Below are positions 16,712-25,585 of a DNA stretch of 64,000 nt, piece by piece. The notes beneath the pieces were generated by a model, which was not told the origin of the DNA, ran no database searches, and saw only the letters and a program-made list of their open reading frames with translations. The first letter of the stretch is position 1. Every line of letters starts with the position of its first letter. This DNA is from Mycolicibacterium sp. MU0050 (lineage in GTDB: Bacteria > Actinomycetota > Actinomycetes > Mycobacteriales > Mycobacteriaceae): assembly GCF_963378085.1 (NCBI RefSeq), contig NZ_OY726395.1:3472001-3536000 (forward strand), given 5' to 3'. The position numbers were made by a program, and so were the translations under genes.

Positions 16712-17734
16712 CTAACACCGGGGCGGTTCGCCACCGGCTGAAAGCGTCTCCAGGGCCTCGACGGCCGACCCGAGGGTCTCGACCTTCACCAACTCCATCC
16801 CGTCCTGCTTGGCCGACACGGCCTCGGCGCAGTTGTCGGCGGGCACCAGGAACACCGTGGCCCCGGCCTCGTGCGCGGCCAGCAGCTTGTGGGTGATGCC
16901 GCCGATACTGCCGACCTTGCCCTCGCCGTCGATGGTCCCGGAGCCCGCGACGTTGCGGCCGTCGTTGAGCTCACCGGGGGTGAGCTTGTCGACCACGGCC
17001 AGGCTGAAGATCAGCCCCGCCGACGGCCCGCCGATGTTGGCCAGGTTGAAGCCGATGTTGAACGGCGCCCACGGGGCGTCGCGCACGCCGACTCCCACGT
17101 AGCCGTAGTCGCGGTCGTCGTTGGAGCCCAACGTGATGGTGACGGTGCCGGGCGGCTCGTTCTTGCGACGGAAGTCGACGACGATCGGGTCGCCGGGCTT
17201 GGTGTTCTCCAGCAGCCCGGTGAAGGCGGCCACGTCGGCCACCGGCGTGCCGTTGACGGCGTCGATCGCGTCGCCGTCGCGCAGCTTGCCCTTGGCCGGG
17301 CCGTCGTCGCTGACCGTCTCGACGGTGACCGCCCTGGGATAGTCCAGGAACGCGAGCGCGGCGTACTCGGCGCTGTCCTCGGAACTGCGGAACTCCGCCT
17401 GGTTGGCCTTGTCGATGTCGTCGCGGGTCTTGTCCGGCGGATACACCAGGTCGCGCGGCAATAGCTGCTCGCGCCCGGAAAGCCACAGCACCAACGCCTG
17501 CCCCAGCGTGAGGCCGTCGCGCTGCGACACCGTCGTCATGTTCAGCTCACCGCCGGTGGGCTCGGTCTCCGTGCCGTCGATCTCGATGACGGGCTTGCCG
17601 TCGAACTCGCCGAGGGTGTTGAAGATCGGCCCGGGCCCCAGCGACACGAACGGCACCCTGACGGCGGCCAGCAGCACTCCGAAGGCGAGGATCGGCACGA
17701 GCGCCACCAACAACGTCAGAATCCGCCTGTTCAC
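16712..17734 (-). CDS. PDZ and Lon-type (S16) protease, YlbL family (Rv3194c-like)
   Basis: 340 residues. A membrane anchor at about 5-26 is followed by an outside portion, a PDZ domain (about 120-200, GDAIDAVNGTPVADVAAF), and a Lon-type protease domain at 225-330. The catalytic serine lies in GGPSAGLIFSLAVVD and the probable catalytic lysine in GGITHKLLAAHEAGA, giving the Ser-Lys dyad. It should act on the outer face of the inner membrane. Substrates unknown in mycobacteria. Same strand as the UPF0182 gene, separated by 77 bases, and divergent from the Zincin_2 gene. Confidence 0.9.
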   Translation of the reverse strand: MNRRILTLLVALVPILAFGVLLAAVRVPFVSLGPGPIFNTLGEFDGKPVIEIDGTETEPTGGELNMTTVSQRDGLTLGQALVLWLSGREQLLPRDLVYPPDKTRDDIDKANQAEFRSSEDSAEYAALAFLDYPRAVTVETVSDDGPAKGKLRDGDAIDAVNGTPVADVAAFTGLLENTKPGDPIVVDFRRKNEPPGTVTITLGSNDDRDYGYVGVGVRDAPWAPFNIGFNLANIGGPSAGLIFSLAVVDKLTPGELNDGRNVAGSGTIDGEGKVGSIGGITHKLLAAHEAGATVFLVPADNCAEAVSAKQDGMELVKVETLGSAVEALETLSAGGEPPRC

Positions 17735-17817
17735 GCCGCCAAGAGTAGACGTGGCAGTTCACCCACAGCGTGACCGCCAAGCGCACCGTCTGCCGTGCCG
17801 GTGAGTACCGTTGGGGT

Positions 17818-19176
17818 ATGGCCGACCTGCCCTTCGGGTTCTCCCACGGAGACGATCCCGATCGCGATAAACAGAAGAAGGATTCCGGCGGCCCCACCGG
17901 AGGTCCGTCGGACCCGTTCGGTTTCGGCGCCGGGGACATGGGTGATCTCGGCCAGATCTTCACCCGGCTGGGCCAGATGTTCTCCGGCGCGGGCAGCGCG
18001 ATGGCCGGTGGCGGCGGATCGGGTCCGGTCAACTACGACCTGGCGCGGCAGCTGGCGGCGAATTCGATCGGCTTCGTCGCCCCTGTCTCGTCGGGCACCG
18101 CCGGCGCGATCACCGATGCGGTCCGGCTGGCCGAGACCTGGCTCGACGGGTCCACGGCCCTGCCGGCCGGCACCACCAGCACCGCGGCCTGGACGCCGAC
18201 CGAGTGGATCGACCACACGCTGCAGACCTGGAAACGCCTGTGTGACCCGGTGGCCCAACAGATTTCGACGGTGTGGACCTCGGCGCTGCCCGAGGAGGCC
18301 AAGGCGATGGCCGGCCCGCTGCTGTCGATGATCTCGCAGATGGGCGGCATGGCTTTCGGCTCGCAGCTGGGTCAGGCCCTGGGCAAGCTGTCCAAGGAGG
18401 TGCTGACCTCCACCGACATCGGTCTGCCGCTGGGTCCCAAGGGGGTCGCCGCGCTGCTGCCGCAGGCCGTCGAGGAGTTCTCGGCCGGGCTCGAACAGCC
18501 GCGCAGCGAGACGATGATGTTCCTGGCCGCCCGCGAGGCCGCCCACCACCGGTTGTTCAGCCACGTGCCGTGGCTGTCGTCGCAGCTGCTCAGCGCCGTC
18601 GAGTCCTACGCTCAGGGCATCGAAATCGACATGAGCGGGATCGAGGAGCTGGCGCAGGGCTTCAACCCCGCGTCGATGGCCGACCCGACCGCCATGGAGC
18701 AGCTGCTCAATCAGGGCATCTTCGAGCCGAAGGCGACCCCCGCCCAGACCGCGGCGCTGGAACGCCTCGAGACGCTGCTCGCCCTGATCGAAGGCTGGGT
18801 GCAGACGGTGGTGTCCGAGGCGCTCGGCGAACGGATCCCGGGCACCTCGGCGCTGAGCGAGACCCTGCGGCGGCGGCGCGCCAGCGGCGGCCCGGCCGAG
18901 CAGACCTTCGCAACACTGGTCGGCCTCGAGTTGCGGCCCCGCAAGCTGCGGGAGGCCGCGGCGTTGTGGCAACGCCTGACCGAGGCCGCCGGGATGGACG
19001 CCCGCGACGCCGTCTGGCAGCACCCGGACCTGCTGCCGTCGTCGGACGACCTGGACGACCCGGCGGCGTTCATCGACCGGGTGATCGGCGGCGACACCAG
19101 CGGCATCGACAGCGCGCTGGCCGACCTAGAGCGCCAACTCAAAGATCCCGGCGAGGACGACACCGACAAGTCCTGA
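17818..19176 (+). CDS. Zincin_2 (DUF2342) putative zinc-dependent metalloprotease (Rv3195-like)
   Basis: 452 residues. A Gly/Pro-rich N-terminus (FGFGAGDMGDLGQIFTRLGQ) precedes the helical Zincin_2 domain. The metal site is likely in AREAAHHRLFSHVPW, an altered zinc-binding helix. Older annotation ties the family to coenzyme F420 biosynthesis without clear proof. The ATG at 17818 is chosen over the longer frame because it begins the family N-terminus MADLPFGFS. No signal peptide, so cytoplasmic. Confidence 0.85.
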   Translation: MADLPFGFSHGDDPDRDKQKKDSGGPTGGPSDPFGFGAGDMGDLGQIFTRLGQMFSGAGSAMAGGGGSGPVNYDLARQLAANSIGFVAPVSSGTAGAITDAVRLAETWLDGSTALPAGTTSTAAWTPTEWIDHTLQTWKRLCDPVAQQISTVWTSALPEEAKAMAGPLLSMISQMGGMAFGSQLGQALGKLSKEVLTSTDIGLPLGPKGVAALLPQAVEEFSAGLEQPRSETMMFLAAREAAHHRLFSHVPWLSSQLLSAVESYAQGIEIDMSGIEELAQGFNPASMADPTAMEQLLNQGIFEPKATPAQTAALERLETLLALIEGWVQTVVSEALGERIPGTSALSETLRRRRASGGPAEQTFATLVGLELRPRKLREAAALWQRLTEAAGMDARDAVWQHPDLLPSSDDLDDPAAFIDRVIGGDTSGIDSALADLERQLKDPGEDDTDKS

Positions 19177-19235
19177 TCCGCGCACCTGTGCATCGCTGAG
19201 CCCGTCGGGCCGGGTGGGCGTGCCACAGTCGGCGG

Positions 19236-20087
19236 ATGACACAGCTGTTCAGCCTCGATCCGGCGATGCCGGTGCTGCTGCGCCCCGACGGCGTGGTGCA
19301 GATCGGCTGGGATCCGCGCCGGGCGGTCCTGGTGCGCCCGCCCGGCGGACTGACCGCCGCGGCCCTGGCCGGTGTCCTGCAGACCATGCGTACCAGCACC
19401 GACCTCGACCGGCTGTACCGCGACGCCGCGCGCCACGGCCCGGTGGACGCCGCCGAATTCGCCGCCCTGGTGACCGCCCTGGTGACCGCGGGGGTGGCGC
19501 GCCCGGGAGCGAGCGCCCGTCCCAGCCGCAGCACGGCGATCAGGGTGCACGGGAAAGGGCCGCTCACCGACCGGCTGGTCGAAGGGCTCGGCGGTACCGG
19601 GGTGCGGGTCAGCCACAGCAGCCAGCCACACGCCGTGATGCGCAGCGAGCGCACCGATCTGGTGGTGCTGTCGGACTACCTGGTCGCCGACCCGCGCGTG
19701 GTGCGGGAGCTGCATTCGGGCGCGGTTCCGCACCTGCAGGTCCGGGTCCGCGACGGCACCGGTTTGGTGGGCCCGCTGGTGATCCCGGGCGTCACCAGCT
19801 GCCTGATGTGCGCGGATCTGCATCGCAGCGACCGCGACGCCGCCTGGCCGGTGCTGGCCGCCCAACTCCGCGACACCGTCGGGGTGGCCGACCACTGCAC
19901 CGTCCTGGCCACCGCGGCGCTGGCGCTGGGCCAGGTCCGGGCGGTGCTCAGCGGCGTGCGCGCCGCCGGTTCCCGCGCTCCGGCGCCCGCGGCCCCGCAG
20001 ACCCTGTCGACCACCCTGGAGTTCGATGTGGGGGCCGGTTCGATCGTCACGCGCCGCTGGCCGAGGCACCCGCGCTGCCCGTGTTGA
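19236..20087 (+). CDS. ThiF-like / cyclodehydratase-like protein (Rv3196-like)
   Basis: 283 residues. It resembles the ocin-ThiF-like proteins that bind leader peptides in thiazole/oxazole-modified peptide (TOMM) pathways. It has a RAVLVRPPGGLTAAALAGVL segment, then a Rossmann-like core ending in VLSDYLVADPRVV, and a CLMC zinc pair near residue 190 partnered by HPRCPC at the very C-terminus. No Walker-like nucleotide motif is obvious and no partner YcaO or precursor peptide is next to it. It sits between the Zincin_2 and ABC1 kinase genes on the same strand. Family assignment moderate; function unknown. Confidence 0.7.
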   Translation: MTQLFSLDPAMPVLLRPDGVVQIGWDPRRAVLVRPPGGLTAAALAGVLQTMRTSTDLDRLYRDAARHGPVDAAEFAALVTALVTAGVARPGASARPSRSTAIRVHGKGPLTDRLVEGLGGTGVRVSHSSQPHAVMRSERTDLVVLSDYLVADPRVVRELHSGAVPHLQVRVRDGTGLVGPLVIPGVTSCLMCADLHRSDRDAAWPVLAAQLRDTVGVADHCTVLATAALALGQVRAVLSGVRAAGSRAPAPAAPQTLSTTLEFDVGAGSIVTRRWPRHPRCPC

Positions 20088-20145
20088 AAACACGCGTTGC
20101 CATATCGGTGCAACCTGAGTCGGCGCGGTGGTGGATGATGGTCAC

Positions 20146-21468
20146 GTGGCAGAAATCAAGCGTGGTGGTATGGCGCGCAATGCGAAGATCGCAGGACTTG
20201 CCGGCGGGATGGCCGGTCGCGCGGCTCTGGGCTTCGGCAAACGGCTGACCGGGAAGTCGAAAGACGAGGTCAATGCCGAATTGGTGGAGAAGGCCGCCCA
20301 CCAGTTGTTCACCGTCCTCGGGGAACTCAAGGGCGGCGCCATGAAGGTGGGCCAGGCCCTGTCGGTGATGGAGGCCGCCGTCCCCGAGCAGTTCGGCAAG
20401 CCCTACCGCGAGGCGTTGACCAAACTGCAGAAGGACGCCCCGCCACTTCCGGCGGCCAAGGTGCACCGCGTGCTCGACGCGCAGCTGGGCACCAAGTGGC
20501 GCGAGCGCTTCCAATCCTTCGACGACAAGCCGATTGCCTCCGCCAGCATCGGGCAGGTCCACAAGGCGATCTGGTCCGACGGTCGCGAGGTCGCGGTCAA
20601 GATCCAGTACCCGGGCGCCGACGAGGCCCTGCGCGCCGATCTGAAGACCATGCAGCGGCTGGTGGGCGTGTTCAAGCAGCTGGCCCCCGGCGCCGACATC
20701 CAGGGCGTGGTCGACGAGCTGATCGAACGCACCGAGATGGAGCTGGACTACCGCCTCGAGGCCGATAATCAGCGTGCCTTCGCCAAGGCCTACGACGGCG
20801 ACGACAAGTTCGTCGTCCCGCACGTGGTGGCCAGCGCGCCCAAGGTGGTGATCGCCGAATGGATCGAGGGCATCCCGCTGTCGCAGATCATCCGCGAGGG
20901 CACCCAGGAACAGCGTGACCTGATGGCCACCCGGCTCTTCGAATTCTGCGACGACGCCCCGCGGCGCCTCGAGATGGTGCACGGCGACGCCCATCCCGGC
21001 AACTTCATGCTGCTGCCCGACAACAAGATGGGCGTCATCGACTTCGGTGCGGTGGCCCCCATGCCCGGCGGGTGGCCGGTGGAACTCGGCCAGATGCTGC
21101 GCTACGCGGTCGACAAGGACTACGACAAGCTGCTGCCCACCATGGAGAAGGTCGGGTTCATCCAGAAGGGTGAGCAGGTCTCCACCCGCGACATCGACGA
21201 CATGCTGCGCCAGTACGTCGAGCCGCTGGAGGTGCCCGTGTTCCACTACCGGCGCAAGTGGCTGCAGAAGATGACCAACGTCGAACTCGACCGCGCCGCC
21301 GGCCAGATCAGGACCGCCCGGCAGATGGACATCCCGGCCAAGCTGGCCATCCCGCTGCGGGTGATGGCCTCGGTGGTCGCGATCTCCTGTCAGCTCGACG
21401 CGCACGTGCCCACGCGGCGCATCGCCGACGAGATGGTGCCCGGCTTCTCCGACCCCGACGCGGTGTAG
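20146..21468 (+). CDS. ABC1/UbiB-family atypical kinase (Rv3197-like)
   Basis: 440 residues of the ABC1/ADCK/UbiB family. KxGQ motif in ELKGGAMKVGQALSVME, Ala-rich loop VASASIGQVHKAIW (here IASASIGQVHKAIW), lysine in REVAVKIQYPG, and the catalytic loop HGDAHPGNFMLL followed by IDFGAVAPMPGG. In E. coli the family supports ubiquinone synthesis; in mycobacteria Rv3197 is linked to antibiotic tolerance and is reported to be WhiB7-related. The GTG at 20146 fits the family start (xxEIKRG). Convergent with whiB7, six bases apart. Confidence 0.9.
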   Translation: MAEIKRGGMARNAKIAGLAGGMAGRAALGFGKRLTGKSKDEVNAELVEKAAHQLFTVLGELKGGAMKVGQALSVMEAAVPEQFGKPYREALTKLQKDAPPLPAAKVHRVLDAQLGTKWRERFQSFDDKPIASASIGQVHKAIWSDGREVAVKIQYPGADEALRADLKTMQRLVGVFKQLAPGADIQGVVDELIERTEMELDYRLEADNQRAFAKAYDGDDKFVVPHVVASAPKVVIAEWIEGIPLSQIIREGTQEQRDLMATRLFEFCDDAPRRLEMVHGDAHPGNFMLLPDNKMGVIDFGAVAPMPGGWPVELGQMLRYAVDKDYDKLLPTMEKVGFIQKGEQVSTRDIDDMLRQYVEPLEVPVFHYRRKWLQKMTNVELDRAAGQIRTARQMDIPAKLAIPLRVMASVVAISCQLDAHVPTRRIADEMVPGFSDPDAV

Positions 21469-21473
21469 ATCCC

Positions 21474-21758
21474 TCAGGCCGCCGTCACGGCGTTCTTGCG
21501 GGGCCGGCCGCGCGGCCGCTTGCGTGCCACGATCGCACCGCGCTCGACGATCTCGCCGCCCCACACCCCCCACGGCTCCGCACGTTCGAGGGCCGCGGTC
21601 AGACACTGCCGCTGGATCGGGCAGCCGACGCACAGCACCTTGGCGCGCTCGAGATCGGTGGGATTCTCCGCGAACCACAGGTCGGGATCTCCGACGTGGC
21701 ACGGCAGCTCCGGCAGTTTTTGTTCTTCCGAACAATCGCGGACTGTCAGGGCTGACAA
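21474..21758 (-). CDS. whiB7: WhiB7, iron-sulfur redox regulator of antibiotic resistance
   Basis: 94 residues. Four cysteines for the [4Fe-4S] cluster (PCHVGDPDLWF, then CVGCPIQRQC), the WhiB turn EPWGVWGGE, and the C-terminal AT-hook RPRGRPRK that distinguishes WhiB7. It binds the primary sigma factor and activates ribosome-drug resistance genes. The start codon is a TTG at 21758 with AGGTGA/AAGGA upstream. It is preceded by a leader of about 365 bases with an upstream ORF and a hairpin, which points to attenuation. Confidence 0.95.
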   Translation of the reverse strand: MSALTVRDCSEEQKLPELPCHVGDPDLWFAENPTDLERAKVLCVGCPIQRQCLTAALERAEPWGVWGGEIVERGAIVARKRPRGRPRKNAVTAA

Positions 21759-21847
21759 GGTCCTTCACCTGCTTCCTGGTCTCTTGGCTTGTTGAAGTTC
21801 CATGAGATCCGGGGCCAGGCTCAGGGGTTCTCTCCCCGAAAACACTG

Positions 21848-21881
21848 TGGCCACGGATCCGTGATGTCGGGTCCGTGGCCA
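21848..21881 (-). promoter_or_regulatory. Attenuator-like hairpin in the whiB7 leader
   Basis: A perfect 10-bp stem TGGCCACGGA/TCCGTGGCCA (21848-21857 with 21872-21881) with a 14-base loop. On the minus strand it is followed by CAGTGTTTTC. It lies 24 bases after the leader ORF stop and 89 bases before the whiB7 start, the arrangement expected for transcription attenuation. A second GGGG/CCCC hairpin follows it. Confidence 0.7.
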
Positions 21882-21905
21882 AAAAGGCGAATTTCGCGAG
21901 TTTCT

Positions 21906-22073
21906 CTAGCGGAAACCCCGATTCACGGACGCGACGCCGGCGGCGGCGGCGGGACGACGCTTGCCCTGCGGCGCAATGGCGGCCCAACGATGGGCGGCCG
22001 GAGCTCGGAAGGCCCCGGCGATGCGCACGACGGCAACCTCGGCTACGCCGACGCCAGCTGCAATGCTGATCAT
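21906..22073 (-). CDS. whiB7 leader peptide (uORF)
   Basis: 55 codons from an ATG at 22073 to a TAG at 21906, preceded by GGAGG at nine bases. The C-terminal half is rich in Arg, Ala and Pro, and codes RRPAAAAG just before the end. Stalling of ribosomes on this peptide by antibiotics would prevent the downstream hairpin from forming. Uncharacterised in this organism, but leader ORFs before whiB7 are known in mycobacteria. Confidence 0.7.
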   Translation of the reverse strand: MISIAAGVGVAEVAVVRIAGAFRAPAAHRWAAIAPQGKRRPAAAAGVASVNRGFR

Positions 22074-22129
22074 CGTGGCGGCCTCCGTCCTGAACTCGTC
22101 GTGCTCACGTGCGTGAATGTGCGCTTGAA

Positions 22130-22159
22130 AGGTTAAACCCCGACCGCCCCATTCGACAA
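22130..22159 (-). promoter_or_regulatory. Probable whiB7 promoter with AT-rich WhiB7 site
   Basis: On the minus strand, TTGTCG (22159-22154) as -35 and TAACCT (22135-22130) as -10 are separated by 18 bases. AAAAT lies just upstream of the -35 (22167-22163), as expected for WhiB7 autoactivation. Confidence 0.6.
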
Positions 22160-22180
22160 GCGATTTTCTGACCTGCGGGT

Positions 22181-24274
22181 TTATCCGCCGTGGACGAGTT
22201 CGAGCACATCGGAGCCGAACTGTTCGAGCTTGCGGGCGCCGATCCCGGAGATGGCCACCAGCGCGGCGTTGTCGGTGGGCCGGGTTTCGGCGATCGCGAT
22301 CAGGGTGTTGTCGCTGAACACCACGAACGCCGGCACCTTGAGTTCCTGCGCGGTGCGCAGCCGCCATTCCTTGAGCCGGGTCAACAGATCGGTGTCGATG
22401 TCGGCGGCGCAGGTCTCACAGCGTCCGAGGATCAGAGCCGCCGGGGTGCTCAGCGCGGTGTTGCAGACCCGGCAGCGCTTGTTCGCCGACCGCGAGCGGC
22501 GTCCGCCGCCCGTCGGCGCCGGGTTACTGGTCTGCGGGGCGATGCCGTTGAGGAAGCGTGACGGCTTCCGTGACTGCCGGCCGCCCGGCGTGCGGGACAA
22601 CGCCCAGCTGAGCGCCAAATGCGTTCTGGCACGGGTGACCCCGACATAGAGCAGCCGGCGCTCCTCCTCGACCGCCTCGCTGTCGCCGCCGTGGCTCAAC
22701 GCGTGCGAGATCGGCAGGGTGCCATCGGTGAGCCCGACCAAGAACACCGCGTCCCATTCCAAGCCCTTGGCCGCGTGCAGCGAGGCCAGGGTCACCCCCT
22801 GGACCACGGGCGGGTGCCGGGAATCGGCGCGCACCCGCAACTCGGCGACCAACGCCGGCAGGTCCAGGCCGGGCCGCGTCGCGACCTCGTCGTCGACCAG
22901 TTGGGCCAACGCGTCGAGGGCCTCCCAGCGGTCGCGGGCCTTGGTGCCCGTCGGCGGGTCCGCGGTCAGGCCCAGCGGCTCCAGCAGCGCGCGCACCGCG
23001 GACGGCAGGTCGCGATCCTCGGTGTCGGCGCGCTCGGCGGCGCGCTGCAGCGCCACCAGCGCCTGCCGGATCTCCTGGCGGCTGAAGAACCCCTCGCCGC
23101 CGCGTACCTGGAAGGCGATGCCCGCTTCGGTCAGGGCCTCCTCGTAGGCCTCCGACTGGGCGTTGATCCGGTACAACACGGCGATCTCGGCCGGCGACGT
23201 GCCGGCCTCGATGAGGTCGGCGATCGCCTTGGCCACGGCGGTGGCCTCGGCGACCTCGTCGGGATACTCGGAGAACGTGGGCTCCGGACCGGGGGGACGC
23301 TGACCCACCAGGTGCAGCTTGCTGCCCGCGACCCGTCCGCGCGCCGCCGCGATCACCCGGTTGGCCAACGAAACCACCTGCGGGGTCGACCGGTAGTCGC
23401 GTTCCAACCGCACGACGGTGGCCTCCGGGAACCGCCGGGAGAAGTCCAGCAGGTACCGCGGCGAGGCGCCGGTGAACGAGTAGATGGTCTGGTTGGCGTC
23501 CCCGACGACGGTCAGGTCGTCGCGGTCACCGAGCCAGGCGGTCAACACGCGATGCTGCAGCGGGGTGACGTCCTGGAATTCGTCGACCACGAAGCAGCGG
23601 TAGCGATCCCGGAACTCCTCGGCCACCGCCACGTCGTTCTCGATGGCCGCGGCGGTGTGCAGCAGCAGGTCGTCGAAGTCCAGCAGCGTGACCTCGCCGC
23701 GCGCCTTGAGGCTCTCGTAGCCGGCGTAGACGGCGGCCACCTTTGCGGCGTCCATCGGGATGTCCCGGCCGTTCTCGGCCACGGCCGCCGGATACTGCTC
23801 GGGGGTGATCAGGGAGGCCTTGGCCCACTCGATCTCGCCGGCCAGGTCGCGCACGTCGTCGGTGCTCGCCTGCAGCCGGGCCCGGTTGGCGGCCTGGGCC
23901 ACCACCGCGAACTTGCTGTCCAGCAGCTGCCAGCTGGTGTTGCCGACCACCCGCGGCCAGAAGTAGGACAGCTGGCGGCGGGCGGCGGCGTGAAAGGTCA
24001 ACGCCTGCACCGACCCGACCCGCGGGGCGTCCGGATCCGCGGCCTCGATGCTGCGCAGTCGGGCCCGCATCTCCCCCGCGGCGCGGGACGTGAAGGTGAC
24101 CGCCAGGATCTGCCCGGCCGCCACCTGCCCGGCGGTCACCAGGTGCGCGATGCGATGCGTGATGGTGCGGGTCTTCCCCGTCCCCGCGCCCGCGAGCACG
24201 CACACCGGACCGCGGGCGGCCAGCACTGCTTCGCGCTGTTCGTCGTCGAGCCCGTCGATCGGCATGCCGTTCAT
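22181..24274 (-). CDS. uvrD2: UvrD2, ATP-dependent DNA helicase
   Basis: 697 residues, superfamily 1A helicase. Walker A is LAGAGTGKT near residue 29, the DExx box [24 protein letters not shown] motif III, and VTRART motif VI. The C-terminus carries a tetracysteine module (CRVC and CETC, needed for activity in the M. tuberculosis enzyme) and an HRDC domain. It unwinds DNA and is essential in M. tuberculosis. ATG at 24274 was chosen; an ATG at 24265 is equally plausible. Divergent from mrx1, with only 30 bases between. Confidence 0.93.
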   Translation of the reverse strand: MNGMPIDGLDDEQREAVLAARGPVCVLAGAGTGKTRTITHRIAHLVTAGQVAAGQILAVTFTSRAAGEMRARLRSIEAADPDAPRVGSVQALTFHAAARRQLSYFWPRVVGNTSWQLLDSKFAVVAQAANRARLQASTDDVRDLAGEIEWAKASLITPEQYPAAVAENGRDIPMDAAKVAAVYAGYESLKARGEVTLLDFDDLLLHTAAAIENDVAVAEEFRDRYRCFVVDEFQDVTPLQHRVLTAWLGDRDDLTVVGDANQTIYSFTGASPRYLLDFSRRFPEATVVRLERDYRSTPQVVSLANRVIAAARGRVAGSKLHLVGQRPPGPEPTFSEYPDEVAEATAVAKAIADLIEAGTSPAEIAVLYRINAQSEAYEEALTEAGIAFQVRGGEGFFSRQEIRQALVALQRAAERADTEDRDLPSAVRALLEPLGLTADPPTGTKARDRWEALDALAQLVDDEVATRPGLDLPALVAELRVRADSRHPPVVQGVTLASLHAAKGLEWDAVFLVGLTDGTLPISHALSHGGDSEAVEEERRLLYVGVTRARTHLALSWALSRTPGGRQSRKPSRFLNGIAPQTSNPAPTGGGRRSRSANKRCRVCNTALSTPAALILGRCETCAADIDTDLLTRLKEWRLRTAQELKVPAFVVFSDNTLIAIAETRPTDNAALVAISGIGARKLEQFGSDVLELVHGG

Positions 24275-24304
24275 CTTGGCAGGCGCGGGTGACAAGATGG
24301 CCAC

Positions 24305-24556
24305 ATGACCTCTAGCGAAACGCCCTTGATCATGTACACGACGACGTGGTGCGGGTATTGCCGCCGGCTCCAGACGGCCCTGAAGGCCCAGAACATCCCC
24401 TTCACCGAGGTCGACATCGAGCAGGATTCGGCCGCCGCCGATTTCGTCGCGTCCGCCAACGGCGGCAACCAGACCGTGCCCACCCTGAAGTTCCCCGACG
24501 GCTCGACGCTGACCAACCCCAGCATCGGCGAGGTCAAGGCGAAGCTCGCCGGTTAG
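24305..24556 (+). CDS. mrx1: Mycoredoxin-1 (glutaredoxin-like, mycothiol-dependent)
   Basis: 83 residues, thioredoxin fold. Active site WCGYC near residue 15, the cis-proline TVPT in QTVPTLKF, and a C-terminal GEVKAKL helix. It reduces mycothiol mixed disulfides on proteins, drawing electrons from mycothiol. ATG at 24305 with no leader space from the divergent uvrD2. Its TAG stop ends on the first base of the 60-bp repeat. Confidence 0.93.
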   Translation: MTSSETPLIMYTTTWCGYCRRLQTALKAQNIPFTEVDIEQDSAAADFVASANGGNQTVPTLKFPDGSTLTNPSIGEVKAKLAG

Positions 24557-24615
24557 CGAGCGTGCGCAGACTACGGAAAAGCGTCGGCGTGTCGGCCGGG
24601 GACACGCCCGCTCGC
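24556..24615. repeat. 60-bp palindromic dispersed repeat, copy 2
   Basis: Same 60-base length as 13517-13576 with identical first 16 bases, an identical GGCGTGT in the centre and GGGGACACGC near the end; one terminal base differs (CCGCTCGC versus ACGCTCGC). It fills most of the gap between convergent mrx1 and nudC. Confidence 0.75.
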
Positions 24616-24655
24616 GGGGGCTTGAGGCCGGCCCGTCGCGGGGGTTCGAGGCCGC

Positions 24656-25585
24656 TCAGTCCCGTTCGGCCCAGGATTCGATGATCTCCCGGGCGATCGA
24701 AATCGAGCCCGGCAGAAGCAGTTTCGCGTCCGAGGCCGCGGCGGAGGACCAGTCCCCCGCCGCCAGCGCCGCGCGGACCTCGTCGCGGGTGAACCAGGCC
24801 GCCTCGGTGATCTCGCCGTCGTTGAAGCTGAACGGCTGGTCGGGGTCGGCGACGGCGTGGAAGCCGACCATCAACGACCGCGGGAACGGCCAGGGCTGGC
24901 TGCCCAGATAGCGCACGTCGCGCACGGCCAGCCCGACCTCCTCGGCGATCTCGCGACTCACGCACGTCTCGAACGATTCGCCGGCCTCGACGAACCCGGC
25001 GAGCAGCGAGAACGCCCGCTCGGGCCAATCCCGCTGGCGGGCCAGCACCACCCGGTCGCCGCCGTCGTGCACCAGGCAGATGACCGCCGGGTCGATGCGC
25101 GGGAACTCCTCGTGGCCGGTCAGCGGGTTCACCCGCGCCCAGCCGCCCTTGGTCGGCCGGGTGGGGGCGCCGTCGTAGGCCGAAAACCTCGCGGCGTCAT
25201 GCCAATTGAGCAGCGCGGTGGCCGAGGCCACCAGCTGCGCGCTGACGTCGTCGAACAGCACGCCGGTCCGGCGGAGGTCGAGGACCTTCGCGTCGACGCC
25301 GTCCTCGGGTGGGGCCAGCGGCGCGCGGATGGCCCAGACGTGGCGGCCGCTCTCGATCCGGCCCAGGAAGACGGCGTCGTCGGGCGGCGTGTCGCCCAGC
25401 GCCGCGGAGTCCCCCAGCACCACCTTCCCGTCCACGACCAGCACCTGACCGCGGCCGTCGACCCGCAGGATCGCGGCGTCGGACCAACCGGCGATCGCGG
25501 CGTCGACGTCGGTGCGCAGATGATCGGAGCGATCGGCCCCCACCCTGGACAACAGTGGGGTGTTACGCAGCTGGAAATCAGTCAC
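24656..25585 (-). CDS. nudC: NudC, NAD(H) pyrophosphatase
   Basis: 309 residues. The Nudix box runs at about 205-227 (GFVEAGESF, then REIAEEVGL) and is followed by the SQPWPFPRSLM motif specific to NADH pyrophosphatases. It cleaves NAD(H) and can remove NAD caps from RNA; in mycobacteria it influences isoniazid sensitivity through INH-NAD. The zinc-ribbon cysteines of E. coli NudC are absent before the Nudix domain. GTG at 25585 fits the family start (TDFQLRN), overlapping the K+ channel gene by eight bases. Confidence 0.9.
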   Translation of the reverse strand: MTDFQLRNTPLLSRVGADRSDHLRTDVDAAIAGWSDAAILRVDGRGQVLVVDGKVVLGDSAALGDTPPDDAVFLGRIESGRHVWAIRAPLAPPEDGVDAKVLDLRRTGVLFDDVSAQLVASATALLNWHDAARFSAYDGAPTRPTKGGWARVNPLTGHEEFPRIDPAVICLVHDGGDRVVLARQRDWPERAFSLLAGFVEAGESFETCVSREIAEEVGLAVRDVRYLGSQPWPFPRSLMVGFHAVADPDQPFSFNDGEITEAAWFTRDEVRAALAAGDWSSAAASDAKLLLPGSISIAREIIESWAERD

